DNA of 10,672 nt from JAZGDL01 sp036477795. GTDB lineage: Bacteria > Planctomycetota > Phycisphaerae > UBA1845. Numbering within the stretch: position 1 is the first letter of the stretch; each line of letters begins with the position of its first letter. Under the pieces are notes generated by a model. That model was not told the DNA's origin and did no database searches. It saw only the letters and a program-made list of their open reading frames with translations. The position numbers were made by a program, and so were the translations under genes. The stretch spans positions 1 to 10,672 of the forward strand of contig JAZGDL010000342.1 of the NCBI GenBank assembly GCA_036477795.1. Direction: 5' to 3'. Positions 5,787 to 10,672 of this stretch are shown here, piece by piece.

Positions 5787-6887
5787 ATGAGGGAGCGGAG
5801 ATTGCACTTTGGGCGTCTGCCAAACGACAAAGTCACCCCCGGCGTTACGGCGTTAACCCGTCAATCGCACCGTGACAGAGCACTAGCCGCCCTGATCATG
5901 CTGCTGGCGTGCGGCGGATGCCCGCGGTACCGCGACGCTGACGTTCCCAACGCGATTTTCGAAAAGACCGATCCGCACACGGACAATCCCTATCGCCTGT
6001 ACGTCCCCTCTAATTACCGTTCCGACGCCGGTTGGCCGCTGATCGTACTCTGCCACGGCACGCGACCGTGGGACTCCGCCGACCGCCAGATGCTGGACTG
6101 GGTCAAGCTCGCCGAGGAAAAGGGCTTCATCGTAGCCGCCCCGGAGCTGAGCGGAACATCAGCTTTGGGCAAGTTGCCACTCGAAAAGCAGATAGCCCGG
6201 CAATTGGAGGACGAGACGCGCATCCTCTCGGCGGTGCGCAACATTCGCGGCGCCTACAACGTCTCCCATGATCGCGTGTTCCTGACCGGCTGGTCCGCCG
6301 GAAGCTACGCCGTGCTCTACACCGGACTGCGTAATCCGCGAACGTTTCGGGCGTTGGCCCTGCAGCAGGGAAACTTCGACTCCGGCTACCTGGTTGACCT
6401 GGTCGACCGGATCGACCCTCACCAGCCGGTGTGTGTGATCTACGGAGCACTTGACCTGCTGACCGGTAAGGATGCCAAACGGTGTATCAAATGGCTTGTA
6501 AAGCATCAGGCCAACGTCTTTAGATTGGAGGTCAGCGGAGGCCATCGGGGGCATCCCGAGCCGGCCCAACAATTCTTCGAAAACGTCCTGCTCCGCGTGC
6601 CCTGGCTGCACATCCGCAGCTTCGCCGTGGACGGTGCCGACGCGCTCACCGTAAGATTCGGCACGAGAGGTTCCTTCGAGCCGGAGACCTACCGGTGGGA
6701 TTTCGGCGACGGCCAATCATCCGCGGTGGCTGAACCCACCCACAGCTTCGGCGATCCGGGCACCTATCAGGTCACCCTCACCGCAGTCACTCCCAAGGGC
6801 AAGCCCGTCCGCCGCGCCGTCGAGCTGCGCGTCCCTCAGCTTCACGCGGTTTCCCCACAGAGGACGGAGTGGACCGATAGCCGCTGA
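5787..6887 (+). CDS. Lipoprotein alpha/beta hydrolase (PHB depolymerase/LpqC-like esterase) with C-terminal PKD domain
   Basis: The 366-residue protein starts at ATG 5787 with GGAG at 5777-5780 (6-base spacing). A longer frame from GTG 5721, overlapping the pheT stop, is possible. After a basic, unusually long n-region comes the hydrophobic stretch ALAALIMLLAC with a lipobox ending at Cys42, so the mature protein is probably lipid-anchored in the cell envelope. The hydrolase domain (about 55-270) has YRLYVPSNYR, an oxyanion-type LCHGTRP (88-94), the nucleophile elbow GWSAG with Ser170, and candidate Asp223 and His253. This pattern is that of polyhydroxybutyrate-depolymerase-like and feruloyl/acetyl-xylan esterases. 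A PKD domain follows (about 280-350; WDFGDGQ at 304-310, then THSFGDPGTYQVTLTAV), often involved in carbohydrate or protein contact. The substrate is unknown. It probably rides on the pheST transcript; a functional link is not evident. Confidence 0.8.
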   Translation: MRERRLHFGRLPNDKVTPGVTALTRQSHRDRALAALIMLLACGGCPRYRDADVPNAIFEKTDPHTDNPYRLYVPSNYRSDAGWPLIVLCHGTRPWDSADRQMLDWVKLAEEKGFIVAAPELSGTSALGKLPLEKQIARQLEDETRILSAVRNIRGAYNVSHDRVFLTGWSAGSYAVLYTGLRNPRTFRALALQQGNFDSGYLVDLVDRIDPHQPVCVIYGALDLLTGKDAKRCIKWLVKHQANVFRLEVSGGHRGHPEPAQQFFENVLLRVPWLHIRSFAVDGADALTVRFGTRGSFEPETYRWDFGDGQSSAVAEPTHSFGDPGTYQVTLTAVTPKGKPVRRAVELRVPQLHAVSPQRTEWTDSR

Positions 6888-6917
6888 TCCGCTGAATGAC
6901 CGCCCACGATTCGGTTA

Positions 6918-9809
6918 TCAGAAGTTGGGCTTCAGCGCCGTTGAGGTGGCCAGGCCGGTGAACCGGCGCGATCCGATGGCGGTCCGCCGCAGACCCTCCG
7001 GCCAGATCGACAGCGAAACACCGGCGTTGTCCTGAGCCTCGTCGAGCTCGAACGCCAATGCCACATACCAGCGCGGATACTTGCGAATGTAGGCCACGGT
7101 GAAATCCAACGTCCGGCCGCCGGCAAGATCAAACGCCTCACGAACCGCGATCGAGTGCTTGGCGTCGATTTTGTAATTCAATCCGACGCCCAGCAGGTTG
7201 GAATCCGTCTCTTCAATGAAGCGATAGTCAAGCCCGTAACTGAAGCGCGGCGTTCGATCGACCTGTACGCCGATATCGAAGACGTCGATCTCGCCGTCGT
7301 TCAGATCCCAGTTCAGCTCGCTCAGCACGGCGGTGGCGTCGTTGACCCGCCAGATGAACGCCGAGTTCAGGAAATTCCGCGAGACGCTGTCCTCCGGCCG
7401 GGTGAAGGAGACGAATCCATTGGTCACGTCCGAGGCTCGCCCGTCGTTGAACAGGCCGAGTTGGACGTCCCAGGTGATCCAGTCGACCACCCGGCGGTTC
7501 TCCCCCGCCCCGCGCTTGGTCTGCCATCGCTGCTGCACGCCCAGCAGCACGCCGTCGAAGTCGTCGATCCCCTCCACGCTCTCATCGAAGGGAAAAAGCT
7601 CATCGGAATCACGGTTGCTGTGCGAGGCCCACGCGACCACTTGGGGCTTGATCACATGGCGGATGCCGTCCACGTCCAGCAGCGTGTTCTTGAAGTCGTC
7701 ATACACCCGCCAGAAATACATGCTGGAGCGGAAACCGTAGCCGGCAAAGAACCGGCCCGCGCCGCCCCCATCACGTGCAAACAGCGAGAACAATGAACGC
7801 GACGGCGTGTCATCCCAACCGCTGCCCCGCACGACAAAGAACGGCACAACGTTCACCGGGCCCAACCGAATCGGAATGGTGATCTCCTGGCGAGAATCAA
7901 TCCGCGCCGTGGCCCCCGATGACGGACCGTCCGACCCCTCGGTCAGGAGAATGAAAAACTCCTTGTCCGCCGAACGGTAACGCACCACGCCCGCACGGTT
8001 CTCGCTGAACCATGACCCGAAATCGCCCACCGGCTCACCCACAAGCTGAAAGCTGAAATCACCAAACCGCTCCGTCTGCGTGTAGAAATCATTCAGCCGC
8101 ACCTGCCCCAGAACGGTGAACGCCCAGTTGTCGCGCTGCTTCTTAAGATAGACGAACGTCTCGCGCTCCTTGCCCTCGTCAAACTCGGATTCAAAGTACT
8201 CTTCCAGAAACGCCCGATCGCTTTCATAGGAAATCTCGAACGAAAGCTCCCAGTCCTCAGGCAGGAAGTGCCGATGCCGCCAAGTCAACCGCCCGCGGCT
8301 GTCCCTGTCACGCTCATTGGCACGGAAGCGCCCCAGTCGGTCGTCGCCGCGATCGTCGATCAGATAGCTTTGAAAGGAACCGTAGTAATCGTCCCGCTCA
8401 TATACCACATCAAGACCAGCCGCCGGGCCTCGTTGGGAAAGGTAGTCCAGCGAAAGATCGGCTGTGAACCCTTCAGGCGCTTCAAAGCTCAGCAGATTAA
8501 ACAGGTCCCAATCGGTCTCCACGCGCAACCCGAAACTACCGTCATAACCCGTGCTGAAGCGCCGCAGGGCGGTGTCGGATACGCTCACCTTCCCCGCCGA
8601 CCAAGGCCAGAACAGAATCGGCACGTTGTAGAGACTGAACGTCGGGTTTACTACGCGATAGTGGGCCCGGGTAAGGCCGGCCGGCTCACCGAACAACGTA
8701 GGCGGCGTGCGGTCGATCAGTTCAACACGCTGGGCCCCGATGTGATAGTGCGGCGTGTGAAACTCGCTGGTGGTGAGCATGGCATCCTGGGCCGCCCACT
8801 CTCGATTGGACAACTGCCGGATTCGAGCCGCCCGCAGATAAATCGGAAGATTGCGGCCGGGAATCATGGCAAATGCCACTGCATCGAGAATCAGGGCCCG
8901 GTCGTACACCAGGTCGTAGTAGGCCTGCGATGCGCGAATGGTCCTGTCGCCCACTGATATCCTGATATCCCCGCCCAGATACACCGCCTCCACACCCATG
9001 CCCGCCACGTCCTCAGCGGCGCCACGTTCAGCAGAAAGAAGCGGCATGTTCTGCATCTCTTCAAGCGCGCCGCCTTTCAGGAACACCACCGCCGAATCCG
9101 CCAGCAGTTCGAGCGTATCGCCGCCGCCCACCGCTCCGCGAAAAAGGTTCACGCCGCCGATGCAGGTGACAATCTGCTGCCCGTCCTCAAGCCTGGAGAT
9201 GCTGATCTGCTTGGCGCTGAAGCTGAACTCCGGAGGAGGCAGTGGAATCTCCAGCTCCTCCAGCGTCACCGTCAGCGGAGCAAGCGGCTCCGGCACGCCG
9301 ACACCCACCCCGCGGGCCCGTACCCGATCCCGGACCGCCGCTGCGTCGCGATACACGGTGGTTTCAGCCGACGAGGCGAAGGCCCGCTTGTCCACCGAAA
9401 GAAACACCTCGCCCGAACTTCCCAGCGTCACATACAGCAGAGGCCCTTCCGTCACCGTCCCAGCCGGCTCCACGATACGGGCGCTGCGAAACAGGAACAC
9501 TTCGAAGCTGCGGTACGGGCGTTTTTCGTACTGACGGTCAGTCATCCAGATGATGCCCTGCTCCGCCCGCAGCGAGCGGCCGCCCACCCGCATGGTGAAG
9601 TCACCCACGATATGGATTACCTGGTATCCTTCCGGGTCGGCCCACAAGTAGGCAAGTTGCCCGTCAATATTAACGTCATGAGGAACGATGCCGGTGGGAA
9701 GCTGGGGCTCTGCCTCGGGCGCTGTGACTGACACCGGCGTCTGGGCCGATGCCGACCCGACATACGCCCACAGGGCAATACCCCAGGCGATTCTTCTCGC
9801 GACGGGCAT
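6918..9809 (-). CDS. lptD: LptD/OstA-like outer-membrane LPS-assembly protein
   Basis: The 963-residue protein starts at ATG 9807-9809 with a signal peptide (MPVARR, then hydrophobic IAWGIALWAYVG, AXA site ASA after residue 22). The ribosome-binding site is weak (AAAGG about 13 bases upstream). Residues about 40-365 are periplasmic OstA/LptA-like beta-jellyroll repeats (for example VHIVGDFTMRVGGRSLRAEQ-type and GGDIRISVGDRTIRASQAYYD). Residues about 385-963 form the LptD beta-barrel, entered through YRVVNPTFSLYNVPILFWPW and rich in alternating aromatic strands; the chain ends in Phe, the usual outer-membrane signature. LptD inserts lipopolysaccharide into the outer leaflet with LptE. Only one cysteine (Cys215) is present, so the disulfides of E. 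coli LptD cannot form. No other lpt genes are adjacent. A generic OstA-domain protein of unknown cargo is the main alternative. Confidence 0.78.
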   Translation of the reverse strand: MPVARRIAWGIALWAYVGSASAQTPVSVTAPEAEPQLPTGIVPHDVNIDGQLAYLWADPEGYQVIHIVGDFTMRVGGRSLRAEQGIIWMTDRQYEKRPYRSFEVFLFRSARIVEPAGTVTEGPLLYVTLGSSGEVFLSVDKRAFASSAETTVYRDAAAVRDRVRARGVGVGVPEPLAPLTVTLEELEIPLPPPEFSFSAKQISISRLEDGQQIVTCIGGVNLFRGAVGGGDTLELLADSAVVFLKGGALEEMQNMPLLSAERGAAEDVAGMGVEAVYLGGDIRISVGDRTIRASQAYYDLVYDRALILDAVAFAMIPGRNLPIYLRAARIRQLSNREWAAQDAMLTTSEFHTPHYHIGAQRVELIDRTPPTLFGEPAGLTRAHYRVVNPTFSLYNVPILFWPWSAGKVSVSDTALRRFSTGYDGSFGLRVETDWDLFNLLSFEAPEGFTADLSLDYLSQRGPAAGLDVVYERDDYYGSFQSYLIDDRGDDRLGRFRANERDRDSRGRLTWRHRHFLPEDWELSFEISYESDRAFLEEYFESEFDEGKERETFVYLKKQRDNWAFTVLGQVRLNDFYTQTERFGDFSFQLVGEPVGDFGSWFSENRAGVVRYRSADKEFFILLTEGSDGPSSGATARIDSRQEITIPIRLGPVNVVPFFVVRGSGWDDTPSRSLFSLFARDGGGAGRFFAGYGFRSSMYFWRVYDDFKNTLLDVDGIRHVIKPQVVAWASHSNRDSDELFPFDESVEGIDDFDGVLLGVQQRWQTKRGAGENRRVVDWITWDVQLGLFNDGRASDVTNGFVSFTRPEDSVSRNFLNSAFIWRVNDATAVLSELNWDLNDGEIDVFDIGVQVDRTPRFSYGLDYRFIEETDSNLLGVGLNYKIDAKHSIAVREAFDLAGGRTLDFTVAYIRKYPRWYVALAFELDEAQDNAGVSLSIWPEGLRRTAIGSRRFTGLATSTALKPNF

Positions 9810-9900
9810 GGACTAACGACAACCTTTGATGGACTGGAAAAGAAATCGGCATGCAATGAAGTACCGCGCCCTCAACTCGCAAGCCGAAACGCCGGAGATC

Positions 9901-9928
9901 AGTATAGCGCGGTCGGAAAAAGTGTCAA
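9901..9928 (-). promoter_or_regulatory. Strong sigma70-type promoter for lptD
   Basis: On the minus strand a perfect TTGACA (9923-9928) is followed, after 16 bases, by TATACT (9901-9906, five of six consensus bases). Transcription should start near 9894, giving a leader of about 85 bases before the lptD ATG. This is the best promoter match in the window. Nothing else is evident in the leader. Confidence 0.7.
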
Positions 9929-9965
9929 TTCACCCCTATACCTGCCTACGAATAGGATTCCTGGC

Positions 9966-10081
9966 GGGTGGCCCATGTCCTTTGGACATGGGGGAGATGA
10001 TGATATACGCTCAAACCGCCCCGGTGATGCAACCCGCCGACAATCATCGCCTCCCCCACCTCCAAAGGAGGTGGGCCACCC
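9966..10081. repeat. Palindromic repeat C: outer stem with two 9-bp hairpins
   Basis: GGGTGGCCCA (9966-9975) pairs perfectly with TGGGCCACCC (10072-10081). Inside are CCCATGTCC-TTT-GGACATGGG (9972-9992) and CCCACCTCC-AAA-GGAGGTGGG (10055-10075). The next inward segments, GGGGGAGATGATGAT (9990-10004) and its partner near 10043-10057, are also complementary apart from two mismatches. The remaining centre (10005-10042) is unpaired. It fills most of the gap between lptD and the MmgE/PrpD gene, starting 22 bases past the latter's stop. It resembles a REP doublet; there is no T-run and no coding content. Confidence 0.75.
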
Positions 10082-10103
10082 TGCCGATAGTTCTTCCCAG
10101 TAA

Positions 10104-10672
10104 TCACTTGTCAAGCACCTCGAATGACGTGATTTCCGCCAGATCGGTCAACTCGTCAAGTTTCCAGGCGGCGGTGAGGATTCTTTCGGCGACCGCGTCG
10201 GAAACGACGCCGGCGGCTAGACGCCTGAACTTGGCCACCACCTCGTCGTCGGTCATGGGGTTGAGGTTGTGGCCGCGGGGGTAGTCGACGCGGTTGTCCA
10301 GCGTGGAACCATCCTCCAGTGTAATGGTGACGTGGTTGGGGATGCCCTTGGGGTAGCGCTCGTTCAGCTCGGGCTCCTCGGTAATCTTCGTTTTATCCAT
10401 CAGGCAAAGGATCTTGGGGTCGCCGAGGCGACCCTCGTCGAAGGATGACAGGGTGACGTCACCATCGATGATCGCCACCGCCACGCAGTAGGCCATGGAG
10501 TGGTCGGCGGTTTCACGCGACGTGGGTCGCCATTTTTCGGGTTCGCTTCCGATGATGCTGACGGCGGCTTCGAAGCTGCCGATGTGGATGGATCGAATCT
10601 TGCGGCCGCCGATCTCCGAGCGCATGGCCAGCACGGCTTCGATGGCGGACTGCGAATGATACTCGGCGGGCC
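10104..10672 (-). CDS. MmgE/PrpD family protein, C-terminal part (5' end outside window)
   Basis: The frame is open through the right edge of the window and ends at TGA 10104-10106, giving 188 residues of a protein usually about 450-500 long. An internal GTG at 10634 is not the start, because conserved family sequence (PAEYHSQSAIEAVLAMR) continues upstream of it. Other family marks are the stretch RPTSRETADHSMAYCVAVAI, in which the ADHSMAY segment is typical, a DGDVT turn, and a C-terminal region DYPRGHNLNPMTDDEVVAKF that matches the common 'PRG.P.NPM...E...KF' end of the family. Members include 2-methylcitrate dehydratase (PrpD, propionate degradation), MmgE and cis-aconitate decarboxylase. 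The active-site half is outside the window and no prp genes are adjacent, so the substrate is not assigned. Confidence 0.87.
   Translation of the reverse strand, partial: PAEYHSQSAIEAVLAMRSEIGGRKIRSIHIGSFEAAVSIIGSEPEKWRPTSRETADHSMAYCVAVAIIDGDVTLSSFDEGRLGDPKILCLMDKTKITEEPELNERYPKGIPNHVTITLEDGSTLDNRVDYPRGHNLNPMTDDEVVAKFRRLAAGVVSDAVAERILTAAWKLDELTDLAEITSFEVLDK

Noticed and set aside
5116..5823. Long minus-strand open frame opposite the pheT 3' end
   Set aside because: It is a shadow of the conserved FDX-ACB region of pheT. No family motif or ribosome-binding site is seen.
6888..6917. Bidirectional terminator between the converging lipoprotein and lptD genes
   Set aside because: Only 30 bases separate the stops, and I see no convincing stem or T-run there.
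7155..7796. Plus-strand open frames opposite lptD (also 8268-8957 and 8938-9534)
   Set aside because: They lie antisense to a continuous 963-residue protein with signal peptide and barrel features, and show no recognisable domains.
1..10672. Defence island, prophage or secretion system
   Set aside because: Apart from the toxin-antitoxin pair no gene has defence, phage or mobile-element signatures, and there is no integrase, transposase or tRNA attachment site.

Overview
The window is high-GC chromosomal DNA from a Gram-negative bacterium. An outer-membrane LptD with a C-terminal Phe, a lipoprotein, short dispersed palindromic repeats between and inside genes, and loose gene clustering suggest a member of the Planctomycetota or a related PVC/environmental lineage. 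That placement is an inference from style; no rRNA or other taxonomic marker is present.

Layout. (1) Bases 1-285 hold the 3' end of a serine O-acetyltransferase gene (cysteine biosynthesis). (2) Bases 341-1134 hold a compact type II toxin-antitoxin module: an imperfect direct repeat, a candidate promoter, a 10-bp palindrome, a Phd/YefM-type antitoxin and an overlapping RelE/ParE-type toxin. (3) A short-chain dehydrogenase/reductase lies on the minus strand at 1176-1877. (4) The 314-base divergent gap 1878-2191 carries candidate promoters for both flanking genes and two palindromic repeats. (5) pheS, pheT and an alpha/beta-hydrolase lipoprotein with a PKD domain form a tight plus-strand cluster (2192-6887). 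(6) A 963-residue LptD/OstA-like outer-membrane protein runs convergently on the minus strand (6918-9809), with a strong sigma70-type promoter at 9901-9928. (7) The gap 9810-10103 holds that promoter and a large palindromic repeat. (8) The window ends inside a minus-strand MmgE/PrpD family gene.

How the genes work together. PheS and PheT are the two subunits of phenylalanyl-tRNA synthetase, and the antitoxin and toxin form a pair. The remaining genes are individual metabolic or envelope genes with no visible shared pathway.

The most notable signal is a family-like architecture seen in three non-homologous repeats (1979-2061, 5182-5235, 9966-10081): an outer stem enclosing two inner hairpins. 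One copy sits in frame inside pheT, is exactly 18 codons long, and would encode a similar peptide in either orientation. No CRISPR array, transposase, tRNA, rRNA or clearly new multigene system is visible.
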